Below are positions 49,302 to 59,607 of a stretch of 64,000 bases of DNA, in pieces. The notes under the pieces are model-generated. The model did not search any database and was not told the origin of the DNA. It saw only the letters and a list, made by a program, of their open reading frames with translations. Every line of letters begins with the position of its first letter. Within the stretch, counting starts at the first letter, position 1. A program made the translations under genes and the position numbers. Source of the stretch: Saprospiraceae bacterium (GTDB taxonomy: Bacteria; Bacteroidota; Bacteroidia; Chitinophagales; Saprospiraceae); assembly GCA_020628475.1 (NCBI GenBank), contig JAHDFB010000001.1, forward strand, positions 62,001-126,000, written 5' to 3'.

Positions 49302-50489
49302 ATGTCGTTTCCTATTGATCAAATCAGAGCTCGGACCCCGGGTTGTCATGATAAAATATTTGTTAATAGCGCCGGTGCTTCATTGGTGTCAAGTTCATTA
49401 ATCGAAATATCCAAGAAATATTTGGATCAAGAAGCTGATATAGGAGGATATGATGTGATGGCGAATCATTATGATGCTTTTTCAGAGTTTTATAAGGAAG
49501 CGGCCAATTTGATTGGAGCCAAAGCGAGAAATATGGCTTTTGCGATCAGTGCGACAGATGCCTATTCCAAAGTGCTATATTCCTTTGACTGGAAACCGAG
49601 TGATGTCATATTAACCACTAAGGATGATTATGTTTCAAATATCATTTCCTTCATCCATATTCATCGAAGATACGGGACATCTATCGAGTTCGTAGATACT
49701 ACCGAACAAGGAGACATAGACTATGATGACTTAAGAATCAAACTGGATCGTTTCCAACCGACACTGTTTGCTTTAACACATATTCCGACGAGTGCAGGAA
49801 CTATCCATGATGCAGAAAGAGCCGGCGCTATCTGTGCAGAAAGTGATTGTTATTATCTGCTGGATGCATGCCAATCCATAGGTCAGATCGAGGTCAATGT
49901 GGAGAAGATTCAATGTGATTTCTTGACGGTTACGGGTCGGAAATTTCTTCGCGGTCCACGAGGAACTGGATTTCTATATGTATCTGATCAGATATTGGAT
50001 CAAAATATGGGGCCCTTGTGTATCGATTTAGCTGGATCCGTTTGGAATGAGGAAACAAGTTTTGAGTTTGGCCCAGAAGCGAAAAGATTTGAATATTGGG
50101 AGAAAAACTATAGTAATTTTTTTGGCTTGACCCAAGCTATACGTGAAATTAATGAAATTGGAATCCGTGAAATTGAGCGATACAATACGACACTTAGTCA
50201 ATATTACAGATCTGCTTTAACCGAAATTGAAGGGTTGAAAATATATGATCACGGTTCTCGAAAGGGAAATATCATTACTTGGAAAATTGCTGGATATTCT
50301 CAACAAGAAATTGCCGAGTATTTTTCAAAACATCGCGTATTTTATAGTTTTTCCAACAAATCCAGTGCCTTGTATGATATGAATCGCAAAGGCGAAGAGT
50401 GGGTCGTGCGATTTTCTCCTCATTACTTCAATACGATGGAAGAAGGGGATCGATTACAAGAAATAATAGCAGGGTTACCAAAGAAATAA
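49302..50489 (+). CDS. Class V aminotransferase family PLP enzyme
   Basis: VNSAGASLVSSSLIE, YLLDACQSIGQIEVNVEKIQCDFLTVTGRKFLRGPRGTGFLYV. Confidence 0.88.
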   Translation: MSFPIDQIRARTPGCHDKIFVNSAGASLVSSSLIEISKKYLDQEADIGGYDVMANHYDAFSEFYKEAANLIGAKARNMAFAISATDAYSKVLYSFDWKPSDVILTTKDDYVSNIISFIHIHRRYGTSIEFVDTTEQGDIDYDDLRIKLDRFQPTLFALTHIPTSAGTIHDAERAGAICAESDCYYLLDACQSIGQIEVNVEKIQCDFLTVTGRKFLRGPRGTGFLYVSDQILDQNMGPLCIDLAGSVWNEETSFEFGPEAKRFEYWEKNYSNFFGLTQAIREINEIGIREIERYNTTLSQYYRSALTEIEGLKIYDHGSRKGNIITWKIAGYSQQEIAEYFSKHRVFYSFSNKSSALYDMNRKGEEWVVRFSPHYFNTMEEGDRLQEIIAGLPKK

Positions 50490-50582
50490 GGCCACAATAT
50501 TTAATGAGCTTTTCACAGGCAAAAATTGATGCATATACAACTAATTATAGTATTTTTCGTTTTTGAAAATTACTTGAAGTAA

Positions 50583-51344
50583 ATGAATTACGATCGTATT
50601 GCAGAAACGCTGGATAAAGCGGCCCATCTTAAAGAATTAACACAACAAATTAGTAGCTACAGACCGCTTAATCTGGATGAAGCTTATGCTGTCCAAGCTA
50701 TTTCAATTGGACGGCGATTGATTCGTGGTGAACAACTCGTTGGCTTGAAATTGGGCTTTACCAGTAAGGCTAAGATGGAACAAATGAGTGTTCATGATAT
50801 GATATGGGGACGATTAACGGATCAAATGACCATTGCACATCAAGGTAACACCAAGATGGATGCGTACTTACATCCTCGTGCAGAACCAGAAATTGCCTTT
50901 CGAATTTCCAAAGATATTCCTGAAACGTTGAATTTGTCTAATATCAAGGAATATGTTGATGGAGTAGCCGTGGCGATTGAAATTATTGATTCGAGATATG
51001 AACATTTCAAATTTTCACTCGAAGATGTAATCGCAGATAATTGTTCTTCCTCTGGATATTGTATTGGAGAATGGAAGTCCGTCGGTACGCCTGTAGAGGA
51101 TGTTGCTATTTCTCTATCGGTCAATGGGGCCGAAGTCAATGCTGGTAGAACCAGCGCTATCTTAGGTAATCCTTGGGAATCTATGGTGGCAGCCACTCGA
51201 TTAGCACAAGAATATGGCGTTGAGTTGAAAGCGGGATATGTTATTTTAGCAGGTGCAGCTACAGCAGCCGTATATTTAGAGTCCGGTCAAGAAATCTCTG
51301 CACAGGCAGATGGTTTTGGTCAAGTTTCATTTCAGATGAATTAA
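50583..51344 (+). CDS. FAH/2-keto-4-pentenoate hydratase family; probable 4-oxalocrotonate decarboxylase
   Basis: VGLKLGFTSKAKMEQMSVHDMIWGRLTDQM, LHPRAEPEIAFRISKD, AVAIEIIDSRYEHFKFSLEDVIADNCSSSGY. Confidence 0.85.
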   Translation: MNYDRIAETLDKAAHLKELTQQISSYRPLNLDEAYAVQAISIGRRLIRGEQLVGLKLGFTSKAKMEQMSVHDMIWGRLTDQMTIAHQGNTKMDAYLHPRAEPEIAFRISKDIPETLNLSNIKEYVDGVAVAIEIIDSRYEHFKFSLEDVIADNCSSSGYCIGEWKSVGTPVEDVAISLSVNGAEVNAGRTSAILGNPWESMVAATRLAQEYGVELKAGYVILAGAATAAVYLESGQEISAQADGFGQVSFQMN

Positions 51345-51345
51345 T

Positions 51346-52809
51346 ATGAAGGTATTACGCAATTATATCAATGGACAATTTCAGGATGCTTCAAAAGGAG
51401 GTACGATCGAGCTCATTGATCCGAGCAAAAATATAGTCTATGGAACAGCACCCGATTCTGGAGAGGAAGACGTATTGAATGCGATCAATGCCGCTAAGAG
51501 CGCTTTCCCGATTTGGTCAAGTATGTCGATCGAAAAGCGAAATCATTATTTAAATAAGATTGCGGATCTCATTGACGAAAAGGCGGATATGTTGGCGAAA
51601 GCCGAATCTCTGGACAACGGTAAACCAATAAAATTAGCCGCACGTGTTGATATACCTAGAGCATCATCGAATATGCGTTTTTTTACCAATGCGATCTTAC
51701 AATTTAATGGAGAAAATTACCTGATGGCCGATGGCAGTGTTAATTATACGGTTCGAGACCCACTTGGGGTAGTCAGTTGTATTTCTCCGTGGAATTTACC
51801 CTTGTATTTGTTTACTTGGAAGATCGCACCTGCTTTAGCAGCTGGTAACACGGTTGTGGCTAAGCCCTCTGAAGTGACCCCGCTCACCGCATTTTTATTT
51901 ACAGAAATCTGTAAAGAAGCAGGTCTTCCAGACGGCGTCTTAAATGTGGTGCATGGATATGGTCATACCTTAGGAAATAGCCTAGTTAAACACGATACTA
52001 TCAAGGCTATCTCGTTTACTGGAAGTACTCGAACAGGAGGGATTATAGCCCAATCTGCTGCAGCTCTATTTAAAAAGGTATCTCTTGAAATGGGTGGTAA
52101 AAATCCAAATATCATTTTTGCAGACTGTGACTACGATAAAATGTTGGCGACCACCTTACATTCTTCCTTTGCCAATCAAGGCGAAATTTGTCTTTGCGGT
52201 TCACGTATTTTGGTCGAAGAAAGTATTTATGATCAATTCTTGAATGATTTTGTCGCGAAGACAAAAGCCCTGAAAGTGGGGCCGCCTGATCTTTCAAGTT
52301 CTAAAATAGGTGCTATTGTCAGTGAAGATCATTACAATAAAATTCGTTCATATGTTCAGTTAGCCCAAGAAGAAGGAGGGCGTATTGAATGTGGTGGTAC
52401 GAGACCTGATGATTTACCAGAAACGCATCAGCAAGGATTTTACTTGCTTCCAACAATTATTACTGGCCTTGATCAACAATGTAGAACCAATCAGGAGGAA
52501 ATTTTTGGTCCTGTTGTGACGGTGGAGTCCTTCAAAACGGAGACGGAAGCTCTGGAAAAGGCCAATGCCACAAAATATGGACTATCAGCTAGTCTTTGGA
52601 CATCAAACGTACATCGTGCCCATCGATTTTCGAGATCATTAGAAAGCGGGATTGTATGGGTAAATACTTGGTTGAAGCGCGATTTAAGGACACCTTTTGG
52701 CGGAGTGAAGCAAAGTGGAGTAGGGCGAGAAGGCGGATTTGATGCACTTCGATTTTTTACAGAAGTCAAGAATATTTGCATTCAAGTCAATACGGACGAA
52801 GCTCTTTAA
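51346..52809 (+). CDS. Aldehyde dehydrogenase; probable 2-aminomuconic semialdehyde dehydrogenase
   Basis: SPWNLPLYLFTWKIAPALAAGNTVVAKPSE, SFTGSTRTGGIIA, LEMGGKNPNIIF, NQGEICLCGSRI; context. Confidence 0.88.
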   Translation: MKVLRNYINGQFQDASKGGTIELIDPSKNIVYGTAPDSGEEDVLNAINAAKSAFPIWSSMSIEKRNHYLNKIADLIDEKADMLAKAESLDNGKPIKLAARVDIPRASSNMRFFTNAILQFNGENYLMADGSVNYTVRDPLGVVSCISPWNLPLYLFTWKIAPALAAGNTVVAKPSEVTPLTAFLFTEICKEAGLPDGVLNVVHGYGHTLGNSLVKHDTIKAISFTGSTRTGGIIAQSAAALFKKVSLEMGGKNPNIIFADCDYDKMLATTLHSSFANQGEICLCGSRILVEESIYDQFLNDFVAKTKALKVGPPDLSSSKIGAIVSEDHYNKIRSYVQLAQEEGGRIECGGTRPDDLPETHQQGFYLLPTIITGLDQQCRTNQEEIFGPVVTVESFKTETEALEKANATKYGLSASLWTSNVHRAHRFSRSLESGIVWVNTWLKRDLRTPFGGVKQSGVGREGGFDALRFFTEVKNICIQVNTDEAL

Positions 52810-52839
52810 AAATGAATTAATAAATAAAAGATTATAGAT

Positions 52840-53358
52840 ATGGCAACACTTTTTCCTGTTATCAATTTTAATAAGTGGATTGACGAAAATCGTCATTTAT
52901 TGAAACCACCAGTAGGGAATAAAGCTATCTGGCAAGATGGTGATTTTATCGCCATGGTGGTTGGTGGCCCCAATTCGAGAAAAGATTATCATATCAATCA
53001 AACCCCAGAATTTTTCTATCAGGTTGAGGGGGATATGGTATTAAAAATAATTGTCGACGGTGAACCTCAAGATGTTCATATTAATGAAGGTGACATTTAT
53101 TTACTACCTCCCAATATTCCTCATTCTCCTCGACGACCTGAAAATACAGTGGGGCTCGTCATTGAACAAAAAAGACCGGAAGGAATGATCGATGGACTGG
53201 TATGGCACTGTGAAAATTGTGGTACTAAATTGTATCAGGATAGTTTTTCCATGGTCAATATAGAAGAAGATTTGAAAATCGCCTTCGAAGCATTTTTCAA
53301 GGATAAAGAAAAAACGACCTGCTCGAATTGTGGAACTATTATGGAACGACCTAAATAA
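52840..53358 (+). CDS. 3-hydroxyanthranilate 3,4-dioxygenase
   Basis: FNKWIDENRHLLKPPVGNKAIWQDGDFIAMVVGGPNSRKDYHINQTPEFFYQVEGDMVLKI; C-terminal CENCG and CSNCG metal site. Confidence 0.96.
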   Translation: MATLFPVINFNKWIDENRHLLKPPVGNKAIWQDGDFIAMVVGGPNSRKDYHINQTPEFFYQVEGDMVLKIIVDGEPQDVHINEGDIYLLPPNIPHSPRRPENTVGLVIEQKRPEGMIDGLVWHCENCGTKLYQDSFSMVNIEEDLKIAFEAFFKDKEKTTCSNCGTIMERPK

Positions 53359-53364
53359 TAGCCA

Positions 53365-54438
53365 TTGAATAAAGTCAAAATTGACGGACATGGCCATTTA
53401 GTGCCACACCCTCAGGAAATTCCTCAGTTTATGAAGGATCATAAGGTTTTCTGGGTGGATGATAATATGGAGTTTATGTATCAAGGTGACTGGCGTCGTC
53501 CGGTTACTCATGGTAGTTTCTTTCTTGAAGAAAAATTGCTCTGGTTAGCGAGTAACGATATTTCGCACGAGGTCATTTTGAATTTGTCCCAACTCTATTG
53601 TAATGGTATGGAACGTCAATTATGTTCAGATGTCATTCGATTTCAGAACGATTTTAACGCCTCCACTCAGCATAAACATCCGGATAAGTTTACTTGTGGA
53701 TTTGTAGTGCAGCCAAGATATATGGATGATGCTATTCGAGAAATTGATCGTTGTGTCAACGAATTAGGTCTGTCATTGCTTTGCTTACCGACGCATTATT
53801 TGGATGCTCAAGATCAATGGAAGAGTATTGGTGATCCGGCTTTGGAACCCATGTTCGAGTATATTAATCAATTGGGGCTAGCTCTAGAAATTCATCCTTA
53901 CGATGGTAATAAATTTATTCATCTCGAGAATCAGCTATGGCGCTTTCATTTGGTGTGGATGTGCGCACAAACAGCAGATGCGTATCATTTTTTCTGTGCA
54001 CATGATTTTCCCGACAAATTTCCAAATATTCGTACCTGCTTTGCGCATGGAAATCAATTCGGACAGATGAATATTGGCCGACGTAAGCAAGGTTTTTATG
54101 GAAGACCGGATTTATTTGAAGGTACGATAGCGCCGGAAAAAAATATTCAATCCTCCAATGTTTATTTTGATACCTTAGTCCATGATGTCTATTCATTCCG
54201 ATTGTTGGTAGATCGTCAAACGAGTAATCAAGTTATTGCAGGCATTGATGATCCATATCCATTGGGAGAGATGGAGTTGGATCACGGATCTTATCCAGGT
54301 CGAGTAATTGACGAAGCAAAGGCACTTGGATTTATTAACGAGATCGAATACGAGCATATATGGCATGACAATGTTTTAAATTGGCTTGGAGGAGATAATA
54401 AGCAGGCCATTTATGACCGCTTGCAAATTAAAGAATAA
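53365..54438 (+). CDS. Amidohydrolase family; probable 2-amino-3-carboxymuconate-6-semialdehyde decarboxylase
   Basis: KIDGHGHLVPHP.., LCLPTHYLDAQDQWKSIGDPALEPMFEYINQLGLALEIHPYDG, FAHGN, GIDDPYPLGEME; TTG start; follows the dioxygenase gene. Confidence 0.85.
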   Translation: MNKVKIDGHGHLVPHPQEIPQFMKDHKVFWVDDNMEFMYQGDWRRPVTHGSFFLEEKLLWLASNDISHEVILNLSQLYCNGMERQLCSDVIRFQNDFNASTQHKHPDKFTCGFVVQPRYMDDAIREIDRCVNELGLSLLCLPTHYLDAQDQWKSIGDPALEPMFEYINQLGLALEIHPYDGNKFIHLENQLWRFHLVWMCAQTADAYHFFCAHDFPDKFPNIRTCFAHGNQFGQMNIGRRKQGFYGRPDLFEGTIAPEKNIQSSNVYFDTLVHDVYSFRLLVDRQTSNQVIAGIDDPYPLGEMELDHGSYPGRVIDEAKALGFINEIEYEHIWHDNVLNWLGGDNKQAIYDRLQIKE

Positions 54439-54459
54439 TCATTTTTAAAGGAATAATTA

Positions 54460-55734
54460 GTGAGTAATTTTGTTTTTGAGGAAGGTAGGGCTTACGCCCA
54501 AAGTCTGGATCAGTCAGATCCCATGAGATCATTCCGTGATGCCTTTCATCACCCAGTTCAAGCAAACGGTGAAACTTTTATATACCTCTGTGGTAATTCA
54601 CTCGGTTTACAACCAAAAGGAGTGCGAGGGAAGATAGATCAAGAATTAAACGATTGGTCCACGCTGGGTGTCGAAGGTCATTTTCATGCGAAGAATCCAT
54701 GGATGCCATATCACGAATTTCTGACTGAAGCGATGTCCAAAATTGTGGGTGCAAAGCCCTCTGAAGTGGTGGTGATGAATACGCTTTCGGTCAATTTACA
54801 TTTGATGATGGTTTCGTTTTATCGACCGACTAGTACACGAAATAAAATTATCATCGAATACGATGCGTTTCCATCCGATCGCTATGCAGTAGAATCTCAA
54901 ATCAGACATCACGGATATGATCCTGCTGAATGTTTGATAGAATTGAAAGCAAGAGAAGGAGAAGTTTGCCTTCGAGATCAGGATATATTAGATGTCATCG
55001 AAAATTTGGGAGATTCCCTTGCCTTAGTCATGTTAGGTAATACGAATTATTATACGGGACAATTTTTTGACATGGCCGGTATAACCAAGGCTGCACATCA
55101 AGTAGGTGCCATGGCGGGCTTTGATTGTGCACATGGTGCGGGAAATGTGAATCTGGACTTACATAATAGTGGGGCTGATTTTGCTGTCTGGTGTAGCTAT
55201 AAATATTTAAATAGCGGGCCTGGTTCATTGGGGGGATGTTTTGTACATGAACGACATGCCGATAATGCTGCGTTAAATCGATTTGCTGGTTGGTGGGGAC
55301 ATAATAAGGAAACGCGATTTGGAATGCGCGATCCATTTGATCCTATATCCGGTGCAGAAGGTTGGCAGTTGAGTAATCCTCCTATCCTAAGTATGGCCGC
55401 TATCAAGGCTTCGTTGGACGTATTCGAAGAGGCTGGCATGGAAAACCTTTGGGCGAAAGCCCGAAAAATAACGGCATACATGGAATATTTAATACTTGGC
55501 TTGAACAAACAGGATATTCAAATTATTACACCAAAGGAAATGTCTCGACGAGGAAGTCAACTCTCGATTCAAGTGAAAAATGCCGATAGAAATGTCTTTG
55601 ATCGTATCACGAAAAGAGGGGTGATCGCTGACTGGAGAGAACCAGATGTGATCCGAGTCTCGCCGGTGCCGCTATATGTATCCTATGAGGATGTCTATAA
55701 TTTTGTTGAAATACTAAAAACAGAAATTGCATGA
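54460..55734 (+). CDS. kynU: Kynureninase
   Basis: YLCGNSLGLQPKGV, GFDCAHGAGNVNLDLHNSGADFAVWCSYKYLNSGPGSLGGCFVHERH; GTG start. Confidence 0.96.
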   Translation: MSNFVFEEGRAYAQSLDQSDPMRSFRDAFHHPVQANGETFIYLCGNSLGLQPKGVRGKIDQELNDWSTLGVEGHFHAKNPWMPYHEFLTEAMSKIVGAKPSEVVVMNTLSVNLHLMMVSFYRPTSTRNKIIIEYDAFPSDRYAVESQIRHHGYDPAECLIELKAREGEVCLRDQDILDVIENLGDSLALVMLGNTNYYTGQFFDMAGITKAAHQVGAMAGFDCAHGAGNVNLDLHNSGADFAVWCSYKYLNSGPGSLGGCFVHERHADNAALNRFAGWWGHNKETRFGMRDPFDPISGAEGWQLSNPPILSMAAIKASLDVFEEAGMENLWAKARKITAYMEYLILGLNKQDIQIITPKEMSRRGSQLSIQVKNADRNVFDRITKRGVIADWREPDVIRVSPVPLYVSYEDVYNFVEILKTEIA

Positions 55735-57095
55735 TAGAATTAACGCAACGAATCGCTATTGTTGGAGCAGGACTATGTGGTAGTTTGTTGGCAATCAATC
55801 TGGCTCAGCGTGGCTTTAATATCAACTTGTTTGAGAAAAGGACCGACTTGAGAAAGGATACGATTGAAGGCGGAAGATCAATCAATTTAGCGCTTTCTAA
55901 TCGAGGACTGAAGGCTCTGGCTATGGTTGGTTTGGAAGCCGAGGCTCGAAAATTGTGTATTCCTATGGAGGGTAGAATGATTCATGATACCAGTGGGCAA
56001 AAACGATTTTCACAGTATAGTGGTCGTGAAAATGAATATATAAATTCCATTTCTCGAACTGGATTGAATGCATTATTGCTGGACAAGTTGGAGGAATATA
56101 GCAATGTAAATGTGTTTTTCGAAGCAGCTATAGATACGGTAGACGTCGTGAATAGCATCATTAAATATGACTATTTAGACCAGCGCTTGGAAGAATCCTT
56201 TGATGTGGTTTTTGGCACGGATGGTGCGGGTTCTCGCGTTCGAAAGAGTATTTATACAGAACTAGGAGATGAGGCGGAGTACAGCAGTGAATTCTTAGAA
56301 TATGGTTATAAAGAATTAGAAATCCCGGCCTCTGTTGATGGCGGATTTCAAATTGAGAATAATGCCTTGCATATTTGGCCAAGAGGTCATTTTATGATCA
56401 TCGCATTGCCAAATTTGGACGGTAGCTTTACGGTGACCATGTTTAATCCATACGAGGGATCGGTAGGATTTAATTCCTTGAAAGAAGATCCAGAGATTAT
56501 GGCCTATTTTCAAGAATATTTTCCAGATTTAGTTGATTTATTGCCGGCATTACAAGATGATTTTGACGATCATCCCGTGGGCCGCTTGGGAACAATCAAA
56601 TGTGCTCCTTGGCACTTTAATCAGACCTGTATTATGGGAGATGCCTGTCACGCGATCGTACCGTTTTATGGTCAAGGCATGAACGCCTCTTTTGAGGATG
56701 TCTATGTTTTTGATCAATTATTGACCGACCATATGAACAAAAGTTGGCCTGAATTATTTGAACGATTTCAGATAGAGCGGAAACCTGATACGGACGCCAT
56801 TGCAGACTTAGCACTGGATAATTTTCAAGAAATGCAAGATAAGGTGGATGATCCTGAATTTATTAAAAAACGCAAATTAGAAATGTTACTGGAAAAACGA
56901 TTTCCAGCATACTATTCGAAATACAGTTTGGTGACTTTTAAGGATGAGTTATCCTACGAACAAGCCATGACGCAAGGACGAGCTCAGGATGCTTATTTGT
57001 TGGGCTTGTGTTCGCAAGAATCTTTTCAACAGCCAGAAACAGATAAAGAATTGGAAGCTATTTTAAATGACATGAGTAAAGCGCTGAAAATATGA
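55731..57095 (+). CDS. kmo: Kynurenine 3-monooxygenase
   Basis: IAIVGAGLCGSLLAINLAQRGFNINLFEKRTDLRK, GRSINLALSNRGLKAL, MGDACHAIVPFYGQGMNASFEDV. Confidence 0.96.
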   Translation: MIELTQRIAIVGAGLCGSLLAINLAQRGFNINLFEKRTDLRKDTIEGGRSINLALSNRGLKALAMVGLEAEARKLCIPMEGRMIHDTSGQKRFSQYSGRENEYINSISRTGLNALLLDKLEEYSNVNVFFEAAIDTVDVVNSIIKYDYLDQRLEESFDVVFGTDGAGSRVRKSIYTELGDEAEYSSEFLEYGYKELEIPASVDGGFQIENNALHIWPRGHFMIIALPNLDGSFTVTMFNPYEGSVGFNSLKEDPEIMAYFQEYFPDLVDLLPALQDDFDDHPVGRLGTIKCAPWHFNQTCIMGDACHAIVPFYGQGMNASFEDVYVFDQLLTDHMNKSWPELFERFQIERKPDTDAIADLALDNFQEMQDKVDDPEFIKKRKLEMLLEKRFPAYYSKYSLVTFKDELSYEQAMTQGRAQDAYLLGLCSQESFQQPETDKELEAILNDMSKALKI

Positions 57096-57508
57096 ACAAG
57101 AATAAAGTACTAGAGCATCGGGCAAGACCGCTAGGAAATTACCCACATGTGAAGCGTGTAGGTGATTTCATTTATGTTAGTGGTACTAGTAGCAGAAGAG
57201 CCGATAACACCATTGAAGGGCATTCTGTTGACTCCGATGGCAATAACGTTTTGGACATTCGAATCCAAACCAAGGCGGTCCTAGAAAATATTGGTGTTTT
57301 GTTAAAAAGTATGGGTGCTGATTTATCGGACATCATAGATATCAGCTCATTTTTGGTGGATATGAAGGATTTTAAGGGTTACAATGAGGTCTACGGTAGT
57401 TATTTTAATCATGAGACTGGACCTACTCGAACGACCGTTGCCGTTCATCAATTACCGCATCCCTTATTATTAATAGAAATTAAGGCGGTCGCGTATATCG
57501 GAAAATAG
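57092..57508 (+). CDS. RidA/YjgF-family protein; probable 2-aminomuconate deaminase
   Basis: ARPLGNYPHVKRVGDFIYVSGTSSRRADNTIEG, DIRIQTKAVLENIGVLLKSMGADLSDIIDISSFLVDMKDF, GPTRTTVAVHQLPHPLLLIEIKAVA. Confidence 0.9.
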   Translation: MNKNKVLEHRARPLGNYPHVKRVGDFIYVSGTSSRRADNTIEGHSVDSDGNNVLDIRIQTKAVLENIGVLLKSMGADLSDIIDISSFLVDMKDFKGYNEVYGSYFNHETGPTRTTVAVHQLPHPLLLIEIKAVAYIGK

Positions 57509-57569
57509 ACAGCATTTTGACCAACCATTGGAGGTATGTTCTCGTCTACAAGAATAAACCAATGGATGT

Positions 57570-59552
57570 ATGAGGAGCCTTCTATTTATTTTATTGTTTT
57601 CTTTTATAAGTACTATTCATAGTGCTCAGACCTTTGAGTTGGTCGAGGTAGGGGCTTTCGCCCAAAATAATTACAATAGTAATTCTACAAGCTGGGTTGA
57701 TTTTGATAATGATGGAGATCTTGATCTATTTGTGACCAATGGTGAACTTGGACAACCCAATGAATTTTATGAAAATTTGGGGGGAGGTCAATTCAAAAGC
57801 ATTGAAAATGAAATTACAGCTATGGATAGTTATTCGTTCAGTGCAGTTTGGGGCGATTATGACAATGATCGGGATTTAGATTTGTTGATTTCTAATGCGA
57901 ATTATAAGGAAAGTTACGGCGCAAGAAATTACTTGTTTGAAAATCAAGGAGACGGAAGTTTCGTCAGTATTACAGACATCAAGCCTATTGAAGATTTTGA
58001 TCCGACCTATGTTTCGACTTGGGTAGATTATAATAATGATGGTTGGTTGGATATATTTTCGGTGAATGCCTATGGATGGAAAGATGCGCTGTACAAAAAT
58101 AATGGTGATAAAACATTTACAAAGATAGAAGGGAATGATATGGTTGAGCGAGCTTCTCATCATATCAGCTGTGCATGGAGCGATTATGATAACGATGGAG
58201 ATCAGGATGTTTTAATCATCAATGCCGATTCATTTGATGGTCTCAAATTATACAGAAATGATGGAGAAGATCAGTTTACTGCGGTTGATAATAACTTGAC
58301 CTTGGAAAAATTTGAGGCGCCGCGAAGTGCCAGCTGGGGAGACTACAACAATGATGGTTGGATGGATGTCGTCGTGGTTGATCGAGAGGACGATGATGTG
58401 GTATTTAAAAATGTCAATGGCAGTTTTAGTAAACTAAGTACGTCGGAAATCCAAGTGTCCGATGCTTTTTCAGGTAATGGAAGTCAATGGGGAGATTTTG
58501 ACAATGACGGAGACTTAGATTTAGTATTGTCGCATCATTTCGATGAAAAATCAGAGTTTCATCGTAACAATGGAAACGGTACGTTTACGAAAATTGAAAC
58601 AGAATGGAATAATGCTGGAGACGGTTTTGCTTGGTCCATTTCCGGTGTGGATGTCAATCAAGATGGCCGGTTGGATATTTTTCAATCCAATCGATTTAGC
58701 GGCGCGGGCACAGGGTCTGCAGGATATAAGAATTTTTTATTTCTGAATGATTCTGAAATTTGCAATAGCAGTTTGTTGGTTTCACTAGCAGGTATCGAAT
58801 CGAATACTTACGGATTAGGTGCTAAAATCATTGTTCGTGGACAAGATGCTGATGAAAATCCTATTTACATCAAACGAGAAATGCGCTGTCTTTCAGGAGG
58901 TGGTTATTCTACGCAAAATGGATTAATCGCCCATTTTGGAATGAACAATATAGAGATTCTAGAATCTATAGAGGTACAATGGCCTTCTGGGAAAGTTTTA
59001 GAATATTCAGATTTTGAAGACAATCATCATCTACGACTTTGGGAAGATGGACAGATAGAGTATTTGGGGTCACTTAATCAATTGGCGATCAACGAATTTC
59101 GATCAGATCAATGTCCATATGAAGTCAACCGTCTAGAGGCAACTCATAATATAGGAGATGTTCAATGGTATTTAAATGGCGATAACTATTCCAATGAAAC
59201 CATGATCGATGTTCCTGAAGTACCAGAAATACAGCAATATATAGCCGAAGACATGTGTGAAAATCGAGATACCGTGGATATCGTTCGATCGAGCCTTCAA
59301 TCAACGATGTTTCCAAATCCTGCAGTGGATGATGTTCGTTTCATATTTTCTGGACAATCCATCGATTCTAAAGCCTCCATCCGATTGTTTGATATTTCTG
59401 GAAAATTCATTCAGGAAAACCATTTTGACTTGCAACAGGGATCAGGAATTTATAAACTAAGTACGAAGCATTTACCGGCAGGAGCCTATGCCGTTGAAAT
59501 TAGCTCTTCCTGTTGGTCTGAAACCAAGAAGTTGGTGAAAATTAGGTTGTAA
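57570..59552 (+). CDS. FG-GAP/VCBS repeat, ASPIC/UnbV-domain protein with T9SS sorting domain
   Basis: Repeated D-x-D-N-D-G motifs, LAGIESNTYGLGAKIIVRG.., STMFPNPAVDDVRFIFSGQ..RLFDISGKFI..LPAGAYAVEISS. Confidence 0.88.
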   Translation: MRSLLFILLFSFISTIHSAQTFELVEVGAFAQNNYNSNSTSWVDFDNDGDLDLFVTNGELGQPNEFYENLGGGQFKSIENEITAMDSYSFSAVWGDYDNDRDLDLLISNANYKESYGARNYLFENQGDGSFVSITDIKPIEDFDPTYVSTWVDYNNDGWLDIFSVNAYGWKDALYKNNGDKTFTKIEGNDMVERASHHISCAWSDYDNDGDQDVLIINADSFDGLKLYRNDGEDQFTAVDNNLTLEKFEAPRSASWGDYNNDGWMDVVVVDREDDDVVFKNVNGSFSKLSTSEIQVSDAFSGNGSQWGDFDNDGDLDLVLSHHFDEKSEFHRNNGNGTFTKIETEWNNAGDGFAWSISGVDVNQDGRLDIFQSNRFSGAGTGSAGYKNFLFLNDSEICNSSLLVSLAGIESNTYGLGAKIIVRGQDADENPIYIKREMRCLSGGGYSTQNGLIAHFGMNNIEILESIEVQWPSGKVLEYSDFEDNHHLRLWEDGQIEYLGSLNQLAINEFRSDQCPYEVNRLEATHNIGDVQWYLNGDNYSNETMIDVPEVPEIQQYIAEDMCENRDTVDIVRSSLQSTMFPNPAVDDVRFIFSGQSIDSKASIRLFDISGKFIQENHFDLQQGSGIYKLSTKHLPAGAYAVEISSSCWSETKKLVKIRL

Positions 59553-59593
59553 TGTCTTTTTAAGTTGTATAAGTTGTTGACAATTAGATTGAT

Positions 59594-59607
59594 AGGTATT
59601 AATACCT
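59594..59607. promoter_or_regulatory. 14-bp perfect palindrome upstream of 59704 gene
   Basis: AGGTATTAATACCT; about 97 nt before the ATG. Confidence 0.35.
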
